Source: Kineosporia sp. A_224 | GTDB lineage: Bacteria > Actinomycetota > Actinomycetes > Actinomycetales > Kineosporiaceae | NCBI RefSeq assembly: GCF_002198655.1 | Contig: NZ_MWLN01000107.1 | Coordinates: 1-64,000, forward strand | Direction of reading: 5' to 3' | DNA length: 64,000 nt | Part shown: positions 1-8,150 of the stretch, one piece after another | Layout of the letters: every line of letters starts with the position of its first letter | Position numbering within the stretch: position 1 is the stretch's first letter | Notes under the pieces: generated by a model | The model's database searches: none | The model's input: the letters and a program-made list of their open reading frames with translations, nothing else | What the model was told of the DNA's origin: nothing | Program-made: the position numbers and the translations under genes

Positions 1-221
1 TCCTCGACCACGCCACGGACCTCCTCACCGGACAGCGACCACGCGCACCGCGACGCCTCCAGCACCATCGCCGCCGCAGCCTTCATCGCCTCCACCCCGG
101 CGACCAGGTCGTGCACCGGCAACGACCCCTCCGACACCCGGTGACCAGCCGACGCAGCAGGAAGCGCGGCGTCCGGCTCATGGCCGGGCACCTCGCCCCA
201 CGTCTGCTCGTCGCTGCTCAC
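1..221 (-). CDS. DUF222 (13E12 repeat) protein, N-terminal part
   Basis: The reverse strand reads from a GTG at 219-221 through 73 codons and off the left edge. The peptide begins VSSDEQTWGEVPGHE and contains HDLVAGVEAMKAAAAMVLEASR, the amphipathic start typical of DUF222/13E12-repeat proteins, which usually carry a C-terminal HNH nuclease domain. That nuclease part lies outside the window, so it is inferred. Such genes are multicopy in actinobacteria and their biological role is not settled. It diverges from the SDR gene at 408. Confidence 0.6.
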   Translation of the reverse strand, partial: MSSDEQTWGEVPGHEPDAALPAASAGHRVSEGSLPVHDLVAGVEAMKAAAAMVLEASRCAWSLSGEEVRGVVE

Positions 222-240
222 GAGAACAACACTACGGACG

Positions 241-259
241 GGGTCCGACAGTCTGACCC
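241..259. promoter_or_regulatory. 19-bp dyad between divergent genes
   Basis: GGGTCCGAC-A-GTCTGACCC is an inverted repeat with one mismatch, located in the spacer between the DUF222 gene (start 221) and the SDR gene (start 408). It could be an operator for either. No regulator gene lies beside it. Confidence 0.35.
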
Positions 260-289
260 CGCGAGACCCGTTCCGGCGCAACAACTTTG

Positions 290-310
290 CGTGAGTCACC
301 ATCACTCACG
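290..310. promoter_or_regulatory. Inverted repeat upstream of SDR gene
   Basis: Perfect 7-bp arms CGTGAGT and ACTCACG flank a 7-base centre, about 100 bases upstream of the SDR start. The size and symmetry suit a dimeric repressor or activator site. The cognate protein is unknown. Confidence 0.35.
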
Positions 311-407
311 ACCAGTCGTGGCAGTGCAGGCAACGACCCCACGAGGCATGACCCGCCCCCCGACGGGCACGGCACGAGGAACCCCACGAAACCCGAGGAG
401 CCGCCCC

Positions 408-1325
408 GTGAACCCGCAGGACCAGCAACCCCAGCAGGACCAGTTCACCCCCACCGACCCGAGCGCCCACACCGGCGCACCGACGGGCGAGGGCGAGCAG
501 ATCGCCCACCCGGGCCGTACCGACGAGATGCGCGAGACGCCCGACCACGGCGAGGACACCTACCGCGGCACCGACCGGCTGACGGGCCGGAAGGCCCTCG
601 TCACCGGGGGCGACTCGGGCATCGGTCGGGCCGTCGCCCTGGCCTACGCCCGCGAGGGTGCCGACGTCGCGATCGTCTACCTCGACGCCGAGGAGAGCGA
701 CGCGGGCCAGACCGCGGCGCTCGTCGAGGACGCCGGGCGGCGCTGCGTGCGGATCCCCGGCGACATCCGCGAGGAGTCGTTCTGCGAGAAAGCCGTCGGG
801 ACGACGGTCGCCGAGCTCGGCGGCCTGGACATCCTCGTGAACAACGCGGCCTACCAGATGTCGCAGGACGGCGGTCTGGCCGACATCACGACCGAGCAGC
901 TCGACCGGGTCATGAAGACGAACGTCTACGCGATGTTCTGGCTGAGCAAGCACGCGCTGCCGCACCTCATGCCCGGCGCCTCGATCATCAACACCGCGTC
1001 GGTGCAGGGGTTCACGCCGTCGCCGAACCTGCTCGACTACGCGACGAGCAAGGCCGCGATCGTCAACTTCACCCGGGGCCTGGGCCAGCAGCTCGCCGAC
1101 CAGGGTGTCCGGGTCAACGCCGTCGCGCCAGGCCCGGTCTGGACGCCACTCATCCCCGCCACGATGGACGCCGAGAAGGTCGCCTCGTTCGGCGAGCAGT
1201 CCCCGACGGGCCGGGCCGCCCAGCCGGCCGAGCTCGCCCCGACCTACGTGTTCCTCGCGAGCGCGGAGTCCGGCTACATCACCTCGGAGACGATCGCCGT
1301 CAACGGCGGGACCCCGGTCCACTGA
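408..1325 (+). CDS. Short-chain dehydrogenase/reductase (YghA/YdaD-like)
   Basis: A 305-residue NAD(P)-dependent oxidoreductase. The Rossmann glycine motif TGGDSGIGR is at 66-74, NNAA at about 145-148, the catalytic serine near 198 and YATSK at 211-215. The hydrophilic Gln/Pro-rich N-terminus ending in HPGRTDEM before the fold is typical of the YghA/YdaD (GsiB-neighbour) stress-related SDR branch. GTG 408 is chosen because GAGGAG lies 7 bases upstream; the open frame extends to 111 without a ribosome site. Substrate is unknown; the catalase next door suggests stress physiology. The fold is certain, the physiological role is not. Confidence 0.9.
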   Translation: MNPQDQQPQQDQFTPTDPSAHTGAPTGEGEQIAHPGRTDEMRETPDHGEDTYRGTDRLTGRKALVTGGDSGIGRAVALAYAREGADVAIVYLDAEESDAGQTAALVEDAGRRCVRIPGDIREESFCEKAVGTTVAELGGLDILVNNAAYQMSQDGGLADITTEQLDRVMKTNVYAMFWLSKHALPHLMPGASIINTASVQGFTPSPNLLDYATSKAAIVNFTRGLGQQLADQGVRVNAVAPGPVWTPLIPATMDAEKVASFGEQSPTGRAAQPAELAPTYVFLASAESGYITSETIAVNGGTPVH

Positions 1326-1370
1326 GACCCCTTGTCCCCGAGGCGAACGCCGAGAGCAGCGCCCACGCAT

Positions 1371-1400
1371 CGGCCCCCGTCCCTGACGAGGCGGGGGCCG
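1371..1400. terminator. Hairpin between SDR and catalase genes
   Basis: CGGCCCCC and GGGGGCCG pair across a 14-base loop between two convergent genes. There is no T run, as is common in high-GC actinobacteria. Probably bidirectional. Confidence 0.5.
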
Positions 1401-1405
1401 ACGAC

Positions 1406-1441
1406 CGTTCACGAACGACGGGACGTTCACGAACGACGGGA
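1406..1441. repeat. Two tandem 18-bp repeats with internal palindrome
   Basis: Two perfect copies of an 18-base unit, each holding the palindrome CGTTC-AC-GAACG, lie just before the catalase stop codon. They could help termination or bind a protein; nothing else indicates function. Confidence 0.6.
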
Positions 1442-1448
1442 CGGCGGG

Positions 1449-2963
1449 TCACCCCGCCCGGACGGCGGCCTCGATCCGGTCGCCGATCGTCTTGTCGATG
1501 TTCCGCCAGTACTCGAACGCGCGCAGCAGCACCGGCTCCGAGACGCCCTGGAGCAGGTGCCCCGACACGTTCGACACGAGCCGGTTGCGCTGCGCGTCGT
1601 CCATCACCTCGCGGACAAGGGTGCCGGCCTGGCCGAAGTCGTCGTCCCGCTCCCGCAGCGTGTACGCCGAGCGCACCATGTCTCCGTCCGACTCCCACGT
1701 CCCGGCGCTGCCGGCCCGTACCGGGTCGGCGGCGGGGCCGCCGTACGAGTTCGGCGCGTACACCGGGTCGGCGGCGTTGACGGTGCGCATCGCCCCGCCC
1801 TTGGAGTACGCGTGCACCGGTGACTTCGGCTGGTTGACCGGGATGTGCTTGTAGTTCACGCCGAGCCGTGCGCGGTGCGCGTCGGCGTACGAGAACCCGC
1901 GCGCGAGGAGCATCTTGTCGGGCGAGAGGCCCGTGCCCGGCACGAGGTTGTTCGGCTCGAACGCGGCCTGCTCGATCTCGGTGTGGTAGTCGGTGACGTT
2001 GCGGTCCAACGTCATCCGGCCGACCTCGACGAGCGGGTAGTCCCCGTGCGGCCACACCTTCGTGAGGTCGAACGGGTTGATGGAGTATGTCTTCGCGTCC
2101 TCGTACGGCATGACCTGGACCTTGAGCGTCCACGACGGGAGGTCGCCGCTCTCGATCGCCGTGTAGAGGTCACGCTGGTGGTAGTCGGCGTCCGACCCGG
2201 CGAGCCGGTCGGCCTCCTCCTGCGGGAGGAAGTCGACGCCCTGGTCGCTGCGCCAGTGGTACTTGACCCAGAACTTCTCCCCGGCAGCGTTCGCCCAGGA
2301 GTACGTGTGGCTCGAGTACCCGTTCATCGTGCGCCACGAGCGCGGGATGCCCCGGTCACCCATGAGCCAGGTCACCTGGTGCGCGGACTCGGGCGAGAGG
2401 GTCCAGAAGTCCCACTGCATGTCGTGGTCGCGCAGGTTGTTGTCCAGGCGCCGCTTCTGCGAACGGATGAAGTGCTGGAACTTCATCGGGTCCCGGACGA
2501 AGAAGACCGGGGTGTTGTTGCCGACGAGGTCGAAGTTGCCCTCGCTCGTGTAGAGCTTCACGGAGAAGCCACGCGGGTCGCGCCAGGTGTCGGGCGACCC
2601 GCGCTCGCCGGCCACGGTGGAGAAGCGGACGAGCGTCTGCGTCTGCGTCCCGGGCTGGAACACGGCGGCGTGCGTGTAGGCGCTCACGTCGGCCGTCACG
2701 ACGAACGTGCCGAAGGCTCCGCCGCCCTTGGCGTGCGGCTGCCGCTCGGGGATGTTCTCGCGGTTGAAGTTCGCCATCTGCTCGAGCAGGTAGTGGTCCT
2801 GCAGCAGGACCGGGCCGTCGGGGCCGACCGTCAGCGAGAACTCGTCGCTCGCGACCGGCACGCCACCGTCCGTCGTCGTCCACGGCCGCTGCCCGTCCTG
2901 CGACGACTGCGGAGCGGCAGCCTGCACGGCGTCCGGCGTCTGTCGGGGATCTGTCGTCGTCAT
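1449..2963 (-). CDS. katA: Monofunctional heme catalase
   Basis: A 504-residue small-subunit (clade 3 type) catalase that splits hydrogen peroxide to water and oxygen. The catalytic histidine is H77 in [12 protein letters not shown], the distal asparagine is in FDLVGNN (149-150), and the heme-ligand tyrosine is Y359 in [15 protein letters not shown] with its R355. The C-terminal extension is about 20 residues, with no flavodoxin-like domain. ATG 2963 follows a GAGAGG stretch. A TTGACC box and two direct repeats lie upstream, so peroxide-linked control is plausible. It is convergent with the SDR gene. Length and all active residues are intact. Confidence 0.96.
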   Translation of the reverse strand: MTTTDPRQTPDAVQAAAPQSSQDGQRPWTTTDGGVPVASDEFSLTVGPDGPVLLQDHYLLEQMANFNRENIPERQPHAKGGGAFGTFVVTADVSAYTHAAVFQPGTQTQTLVRFSTVAGERGSPDTWRDPRGFSVKLYTSEGNFDLVGNNTPVFFVRDPMKFQHFIRSQKRRLDNNLRDHDMQWDFWTLSPESAHQVTWLMGDRGIPRSWRTMNGYSSHTYSWANAAGEKFWVKYHWRSDQGVDFLPQEEADRLAGSDADYHQRDLYTAIESGDLPSWTLKVQVMPYEDAKTYSINPFDLTKVWPHGDYPLVEVGRMTLDRNVTDYHTEIEQAAFEPNNLVPGTGLSPDKMLLARGFSYADAHRARLGVNYKHIPVNQPKSPVHAYSKGGAMRTVNAADPVYAPNSYGGPAADPVRAGSAGTWESDGDMVRSAYTLRERDDDFGQAGTLVREVMDDAQRNRLVSNVSGHLLQGVSEPVLLRAFEYWRNIDKTIGDRIEAAVRAG

Positions 2964-3010
2964 TCGTCCATCGACCTCTCAGCTCGACACAGTTCGCCCA
3001 GTTTCGTCCG

Positions 3011-3033
3011 ATTCTGGAACCGGTCAATTCTGG
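3011..3033. promoter_or_regulatory. Direct repeats in catalase promoter
   Basis: ATTCTGG occurs at 3011-3017 and 3027-3033, 16 bases apart, upstream of katA. On the reverse strand TTGACC between them resembles a -35 box. Head-to-tail sites of this spacing can bind an activator or repressor; a FurA/CatR/OxyR link is only a guess. Confidence 0.35.
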
Positions 3034-3054
3034 ATGCACCTCGCCGCCGGACCG

Positions 3055-3089
3055 GATCACCGCGGTGATCGACTGGCATACTCCGCCCC
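3055..3089 (+). promoter_or_regulatory. Palindrome and leaderless promoter of the DUF6636 lipoprotein
   Basis: A perfect 16-bp palindrome GATCACCG/CGGTGATC at 3055-3070 precedes CATACT at 3077-3082. The ATG follows the hexamer by 7 bases and there is no Shine-Dalgarno sequence, so the transcript is probably leaderless. Confidence 0.5.
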
Positions 3090-3836
3090 ATGCGCATGTC
3101 GGGGGTCCGCGTCGCCGTCCTGTCCGTCACCGCCGCCCTGCTGCTGGCGAGCTGCTCCGTCCTCGGGTCGGACGACGACACCGAGGCCACCGTGGGTCCG
3201 GCCCCGATCGGCACGGTCGGGGTCGCCCCGGGCAGCGCCACCGTCGCCCCGGACGACGGCACGGCCACGGACGACGACACCCCCTCCGACGACGCGCAGG
3301 CGTCGGACGACGCCACGGACGACCCGGCAGACGACCCGGCCGAGGACCCCGCGGACGACCCGAGCATCGGCCCCGTCCAGCGCGGCGACGTCGACCCCGA
3401 CGACCCCCTCGGCGTCGCGAAGGCCTTCGGCGTGACACTCGTCGACCCGGTCGACGCCGGGATGGCGCAGTTCGGCCAGATCGGTTTCCGCAGCCCGTCG
3501 GGCCGGATCCTCTGCGCCGTCCGGGACTCCGACGGCGCCGACCCCGGCAGCGCGCGCTGCGACGTCATCGACAACACCTGGAAGAACCCGCCCAAGCCGG
3601 CGGACTGCGAGCTCGACTGGGGCTCGTCGGTCGAGGTCACCCAGGGTGCCGGCAAGGCCCGGTTCGCCTGCGTCGGCGACGTCGCGACCGACGGCCCCGT
3701 CGCGCTCGGCTACGGCAAGGCCGTGCTCGCCGGCTCGATCCTCTGCATCAGCCGGACCACCGGTGTCGAGTGCCTCACGGTCGACGGCTCGAACCACGGC
3801 TTCCGGGTGTCCCGGGCCGCCTACAAGCTCTACTGA
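3090..3836 (+). CDS. DUF6636-type lipoprotein
   Basis: A 248-residue lipoprotein. The signal peptide has an LLLASC lipobox (Cys about 22), followed by a long Asp/Ala/Thr-rich linker with repeated DD pairs to about residue 110. The C-terminal domain carries IGFRSPSGRILCAV, SARCDVID, a WGSSVEV turn, RFACVGD and an ending GFRVSRAAYKLY, the spaced-cysteine pattern of DUF6636 proteins. Paired cysteines suggest disulfides outside the membrane. Function of the family is unknown. It diverges from katA over a shared regulatory region. Confidence 0.8.
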   Translation: MRMSGVRVAVLSVTAALLLASCSVLGSDDDTEATVGPAPIGTVGVAPGSATVAPDDGTATDDDTPSDDAQASDDATDDPADDPAEDPADDPSIGPVQRGDVDPDDPLGVAKAFGVTLVDPVDAGMAQFGQIGFRSPSGRILCAVRDSDGADPGSARCDVIDNTWKNPPKPADCELDWGSSVEVTQGAGKARFACVGDVATDGPVALGYGKAVLAGSILCISRTTGVECLTVDGSNHGFRVSRAAYKLY

Positions 3837-3864
3837 CCACCGCTCGGACCGGCGGAGCAGGCCG

Positions 3865-4374
3865 TCACGCCCCCGTCGGCGCGACGTACTCCGTCTCGTC
3901 TGCGAGCGCGGCCTCGACCGACGGGTAGAGGAAGAACACCCGGTCGAGCGAGGTGATCTTCAGGACCGCCCGGACCGGCGGCCGGCAGGCCGCCAGGCGC
4001 ATCGTGCCGCCGGCGATCCGGAGCCGCTTGAGCCCGGTGACGAAGACGCCGAGGGCCGAGGAGTCGAGGAAGGGCACGGTCGACAGGTCGAGGACGACGT
4101 GCCGGACGCCCTCGTCGACGAGCGCGATGAGCCGGCGACGCAGCTCGGGCCCGGTCGCGACGTCGATCTCGCCGTCCACCCGCACGACGGCCCACTCCGC
4201 CGTCCCGGTGCCGTCGCTGTCCGGCGCGGAGACGACCAGCGTCTCGACGGACAGGCCCAGCCCGGGCTCGGGGTCCGGCTGCGCCTGCGGGCCGGACGGC
4301 GAACCCCCGGACGGCGCACCGCCGGACGTCGAGGCGTCGGACAGCCTCGGGGCGGACACCATCGAGTCGGTCAC
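3865..4374 (-). CDS. STAS-domain anti-anti-sigma-like protein
   Basis: A 169-residue protein with a disordered Gly/Ser/Pro N-terminus (about 1-50) and a STAS domain: VVRVDGEIDVATGPELRRRL, then VVLDLSTVPFLDSSALGVF, where the serine in DSSALG is the usual phosphorylation site. Family knowledge: such proteins bind anti-sigma kinases and release a sigma factor. No anti-sigma kinase or sigma gene is adjacent, so its partner is elsewhere. GTG 4374 is chosen for AAGGAG 6 bases upstream, which removes a longer open frame. It is convergent with the DUF6636 gene. Confidence 0.85.
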   Translation of the reverse strand: MTDSMVSAPRLSDASTSGGAPSGGSPSGPQAQPDPEPGLGLSVETLVVSAPDSDGTGTAEWAVVRVDGEIDVATGPELRRRLIALVDEGVRHVVLDLSTVPFLDSSALGVFVTGLKRLRIAGGTMRLAACRPPVRAVLKITSLDRVFFLYPSVEAALADETEYVAPTGA

Positions 4375-4568
4375 GTCGTGCTCCTTCGGTCGTGGACGAG
4401 AGGGATCGTCGGACGCCTCCCGCAGAACCGCAACACGAGGCGCCCCGGCCAGAAAGATGATCTGAGTTTGACGAATCAGGATTGAGACACGGGCCGGTTG
4501 GGAAAGGTCTGGTCGCGACGGTCGACGGTGAACCGCCGCAGACCGCCCCTCCCCCAAGGAGCACAGCC

Positions 4569-5702
4569 ATGCCCCGAGCACCCCGCCAACGCGCCACGAC
4601 CGTCCTGTGGGAAGGCCGCCGCCGGATCAACGTCGCGACCCTGCCCGGGCGCGGCCTGTACGTCCGGCACCTCGCCAACCCCGAGGGCGTGGACGCCGTC
4701 CACCGCCCCACCGTGGGCTGGGCGGGCGGCCCGAGCCGCGGCGGCGCGTTCTCCACGGCGTGGCTGCGGGCGCGGCTGCCGGAGACGGACGTCGTGCATG
4801 TGCTGGGCCTGCGCCCCGGGCAGCACCCGGACGACGTCCGCGCCGCCGTCGACCTCGTCCGCGGCTCGGGCACCCCGCTCGTCGTCACCGGCTACAACCT
4901 CGGCGACCCGGACAGCCCCGAGGGGGCCCGCCTCGCCGAGCAGCTGGACATCCTCGTCCCCGCCGCCGACGCGGTCGTCACCCTCACCGAGCCCGCAGCG
5001 CAGCAGATGCGCAAGCGCTGGGACGTCGAGCCCGTCGTCCTGCCGCACCCGCACGTCGTGAACTTCGTCCGGATGCGCCAGGACCGGCCCGTCCCGCACC
5101 CCTCCGGCCGCGGCCGGCTGCGCGTCGGCACCCACCTCGGCAGCATGCTCGGCGGCCCCGAGCAGGTGGAGCTCGTCACCGCCCTCGCGGACGCCGTCCG
5201 CCGCACCCCGAACGCCGACCTCGTCGTCCACGCGCACCGCACCGTGCGCGATGCCGGGGCCCTGAGCTGCTCGGACGCCTTCCAGCATGTCGAGGCGGCC
5301 GTCCGGTCCGCGGGCGGCCGGCTCGTGCTCCACGACCGGCTGAGCGACGGCGCCCTCTGGGACCACCTCGCCGGGCTCGACGTCTCCGTCGTCCCTGACC
5401 TCCCCGGCGCGCACTCGATCTGGCCGGAGGCCTGCGCCGACCTCGGCACCTGGGCGGTCCTCGCCCAGGACAGCTTCGCCGCCGCCCAGCGACCGTGCCT
5501 CACCTACCGCCGGGACGCCGGACCCGCCGCACGGGCGGACGACCTCGCCGCGGCCCTCGCGACGGCCGCCTCCACCCCGGCCCCCCGCTCCGACACCGAG
5601 GAGCGCTGGAGCGAGCGGGTCCGGATCGCCGAGAGCCTGCGGAGCACCTACGAGGAGATCCTCGGCATCGCGGGCAAGCGCCGGCTGCGCTACAGCGCCT
5701 GA
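4569..5702 (+). CDS. GT-B-like glycosyltransferase family protein
   Basis: A 377-residue protein with two Rossmann-like halves. The first has DVVHVLGLRP, PLVVTGYNLGDP and AADAVVTLTEPAAQQM; the second starts RLRVGTHLGSMLGGPEQ and has LDVSVVPDLPGAHSIWPEACADLGT, the position where GT-B enzymes hold their nucleotide-sugar loop. The usual EX7E is not obvious, so the donor is unclear and an inactive relative is possible. ATG 4569 has AAGGAG 9 bases upstream. It is divergent from the STAS gene and stands alone. Confidence 0.6.
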   Translation: MPRAPRQRATTVLWEGRRRINVATLPGRGLYVRHLANPEGVDAVHRPTVGWAGGPSRGGAFSTAWLRARLPETDVVHVLGLRPGQHPDDVRAAVDLVRGSGTPLVVTGYNLGDPDSPEGARLAEQLDILVPAADAVVTLTEPAAQQMRKRWDVEPVVLPHPHVVNFVRMRQDRPVPHPSGRGRLRVGTHLGSMLGGPEQVELVTALADAVRRTPNADLVVHAHRTVRDAGALSCSDAFQHVEAAVRSAGGRLVLHDRLSDGALWDHLAGLDVSVVPDLPGAHSIWPEACADLGTWAVLAQDSFAAAQRPCLTYRRDAGPAARADDLAAALATAASTPAPRSDTEERWSERVRIAESLRSTYEEILGIAGKRRLRYSA

Positions 5703-5816
5703 CAGCTCGGTCCGACGGCTCAGATCCGCGGAGCGGCCGCCGACAGGTGACCCGAAGGACGGTCGCCGGGACCCGGCGCCGCAGCACCGCACCGGTGCCG
5801 GACCCGAGGAGGCGAC

Positions 5817-6398
5817 ATGGGCCACGAGCTCGTCGACTTCCTCCGGGCACGCCTCGACGAGGACGAGGCCACCGTCCGGTCCGCGTCGCCGGGGCCGTGG
5901 TGGCTGGTCCAGAACCACTTCGAGGGCGACAACGTCGTCCAGGTCCGGTCCGCCCGGACCGAGGGCGACGCGGTCCACGGCCAGTGGACGCTCGTCGCCC
6001 GGTTCACCGCGATGCCGGACACCGCGATCACCCGGCTGCGGATGGCCGCGGACAGCGTCTACTTCCAGGCGCAGAACCCGGTCCGTGCGCTCGCCGACGT
6101 CGAGGCCCGGCGGGCGGTCGTCGAGCTGTGCGCCCGCACCGTGTGCGCCGCGCCCGGGGTCGAGGTGACGCGCCGCGAACGCCGCCAGGCGGGCGCCGTC
6201 CTGCTCGCCCTCGCCGCGCCGTACCGCGAGCACGCGGGCTTCCGCGCGGAGTGGGAGCCGCAGGAGGAGGCAGCGCCGGAGGGCTTCGCGCAGGCCGCCG
6301 CCGAGGCGCGGGCCGCCGAGGCCTCCGCACCTGCCGTGCCTGCCGCACCGGCTGCCGCGCCGAGGGCTCCCGTCGCAGGGGTCGCCCCCGTAGGCTGA
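5817..6398 (+). CDS. DUF6221 family protein
   Basis: A 193-residue cytoplasmic protein starting MGHELVDFLRARLDEDEATV, the signature N-terminus of DUF6221, with SPGPWWLVQNHF and DVEARRAVVELCARTV later. The last 35 residues are Ala/Pro-rich low complexity and probably disordered. GAGGAGG precedes the ATG. These proteins are common, often in mobile or phage-like actinobacterial regions, and have no known role; here the flanks look chromosomal. Confidence 0.75.
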   Translation: MGHELVDFLRARLDEDEATVRSASPGPWWLVQNHFEGDNVVQVRSARTEGDAVHGQWTLVARFTAMPDTAITRLRMAADSVYFQAQNPVRALADVEARRAVVELCARTVCAAPGVEVTRRERRQAGAVLLALAAPYREHAGFRAEWEPQEEAAPEGFAQAAAEARAAEASAPAVPAAPAAAPRAPVAGVAPVG

Positions 6399-6431
6399 CC
6401 GCTTCTCGCTCCGGTCCCCCGGGAGGCAGCC

Positions 6432-7691
6432 GTGCCCGCAGACCGTCCGGCAGTCCCTCCGGCAGTCCGTCCGGCAGTCCGTCCGGCAGCCCGATTGCAC
6501 GCCTACCGCGCCGACCACGCCTTCGACGGCACCCGGATGCTGCCCGGCGGCGCGCTCGTCCTCGTCGAGGGGACGACGATCGTCGGCGTCGAGCCCGGCT
6601 CCGCCGCCGTGCCCGACGGCTGCCCCGTCACCCACCTGCCCGGCACGACACTGATGCCCGGGCTCGTCGAGACCCACACGCACCTGTGCGGCGACTCCGG
6701 CCCGCGGGCGCTCGAGCAGCTCCCCGAGCTGACGGACGACGACCTCGACGCGATCGTCCGCCGGTCCCTCGCCGAGCAGCTCGCCGCCGGGGTGACCGCC
6801 GTCCGCGACCTCGGCGACGCGCACTGGACGGTCGTCGACCGGCACCGCCACCACCCGGACGGCCCGACCGTCGTCGCGTCCGGCCCGCCCGTCACCGTGA
6901 CGGCCGGCCACTGCTGGAACATGGGCGGCGAGGCCGACGGCCCGCAGGCCCTGCGCGCGGCCGTCCGGGAGCGCGCCGAGCGCGGCGCCGACGTCGTCAA
7001 GGTGATGGCGAGCGGCGGCATGATCACCGCGACGACGGACGTCACCAAGCCGCAGTACCCGCTCGACGACCTGCGCCTCGTCGTCCGGGCCGCGCACGCC
7101 GCCGGGCTGCCCGTGACCGCCCACGCGCACGCCGTCGCCGCCGTCGAGCTGTGCCTGCAGGCCGGGGTCGACGGCATCGAGCACTGCACGTGCGTCGGGG
7201 GCGCGACCCTCGGCATGCACGCCCCGCCGGACCTCGTCGCCCGGCTCGCGGCGTCCGGCGTCGTCGTCTGCCCGACCCAGGGCCACGTCCCCGGCTCGAC
7301 CTACCCGCCGAACATCCGGGCCGTCATGGAGCGCACCGGGATCACCCCCGAGGGCATCGTCGACCACGTCCGCACGCTCGTCGAGGGCGGCGTCCGGCTC
7401 GTCGCGGGCTCCGACTCGGGGATCTACCCCGACAAGCGGCACGGCGTCCTGCCGTGGGCGCTCGTCGAGCTCGTCGAGGCGGGCGCCCCGCCGGTCGTGG
7501 CGCTCGCCGCGGCGACGGCGCACGCGGCCGACGCGATCGGCCTCGGCGCCCGCACCGGCCGGCTCCGCGCCGGGCTCGACGCCGACCTGCTCCTCGTCGA
7601 CGGCGACGCGGGCACCGACGTCACGGCGGTCACCCGGGTGCGCACGGTCGTCTCCCGCGGCCGGGTCGTCCGCGGTCCCGGGCCGCTGTAG
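6432..7691 (+). CDS. Amidohydrolase (imidazolonepropionase-like)
   Basis: A 419-residue metal-dependent hydrolase. Metal ligands are seen in GLVETHTHLCGDSG (H82, H84), the bridging lysine K190 in DVVKVMASGG, H231 and H251 in TAHAHAV and GIEHCTCV, and D328 in AGSDSGI. The order fits the imidazolonepropionase/prolidase-like branch of the amidohydrolase superfamily, which cleaves cyclic amides or dipeptides; substrate cannot be told. GTG 6432 has GGGAGG upstream. The first 20 codons are a Pro/Ala/Val tail encoded by a tandem repeat and may be dispensable. Confidence 0.88.
   Translation: MPADRPAVPPAVRPAVRPAARLHAYRADHAFDGTRMLPGGALVLVEGTTIVGVEPGSAAVPDGCPVTHLPGTTLMPGLVETHTHLCGDSGPRALEQLPELTDDDLDAIVRRSLAEQLAAGVTAVRDLGDAHWTVVDRHRHHPDGPTVVASGPPVTVTAGHCWNMGGEADGPQALRAAVRERAERGADVVKVMASGGMITATTDVTKPQYPLDDLRLVVRAAHAAGLPVTAHAHAVAAVELCLQAGVDGIEHCTCVGGATLGMHAPPDLVARLAASGVVVCPTQGHVPGSTYPPNIRAVMERTGITPEGIVDHVRTLVEGGVRLVAGSDSGIYPDKRHGVLPWALVELVEAGAPPVVALAAATAHAADAIGLGARTGRLRAGLDADLLLVDGDAGTDVTAVTRVRTVVSRGRVVRGPGPL
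6447..6496. repeat. 12-bp tandem repeat in amidohydrolase start
   Basis: About four copies of a unit close to TCCGGCAGTCCG. The unit is a multiple of three and encodes repeated PAV/PAVR steps, so copy-number change would lengthen the N-terminal tail without a frameshift. Confidence 0.6.
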
Positions 7692-7703
7692 GGCGGACGG
7701 CGG

Positions 7704-8150
7704 TCAGCCGGCCGCGAGCCCGTCCCACGTCCAGCGCGGGACGCCGTCCGTCGCCGGCCGCTCGACGCCCGGCACCGTGAACTGGTCGACGGCCCAGCGC
7801 ATGTACGCCGTCATGGCGGCCCGGAACGGCGCGTCGCCGGGCAGCCCCGCGTCGTCCATCGCGGCGACGAAGCACGCGAGGAACCGCCGGCCCATCTCGC
7901 TGAGGTCGTCCTCGACGCAGTGCATGTCGACGACGGCCCGCTGGCTGCCGAGCGAGGCGGAGAAGTCGTCCGGGCCGCCGAGCACCTGCGCCCAGTAGGC
8001 CGCGAGCCGGGCGACGTGCTCGGGGTGGTTCGTCGTGTGCGAGAACGGGTGCTCGAGCAGCGGGTCGGCGAGGCAGCGGGTGTGGTGGGCGTCCGCGAGG
8101 GCCAGGAGGGCAGGGCCGCCGCCGGCGTGGTCGTAGAGCGAGGTCGTCAT
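7704..8150 (-). CDS. Truncated hemoglobin, group II-like
   Basis: A 148-residue small globin. LLEHPFSHTTNHPEHVARL and AAYWAQVLGGP are the E-F region pattern of group II truncated hemoglobins, followed by RAVVDMHC and FRAAMTAYMRWAVDQF of the G and H helices. Group II proteins bind oxygen or handle NO and peroxide. The ATG overlaps the stop of the upstream S9 peptidase as ATGA, so the two are translationally coupled. The metabolic link between them is unknown. Convergent with the amidohydrolase gene. Confidence 0.85.
   Translation of the reverse strand: MTTSLYDHAGGGPALLALADAHHTRCLADPLLEHPFSHTTNHPEHVARLAAYWAQVLGGPDDFSASLGSQRAVVDMHCVEDDLSEMGRRFLACFVAAMDDAGLPGDAPFRAAMTAYMRWAVDQFTVPGVERPATDGVPRWTWDGLAAG

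Noticed and set aside
4476-7523. Reverse open frame of about 1000 codons opposite the glycosyltransferase, DUF6221 and amidohydrolase genes
   Set aside because: It is rich in Arg/Asp/Gly/Val without family motifs and mirrors GC-rich third positions of the forward genes, which have clear homology and ribosome sites.
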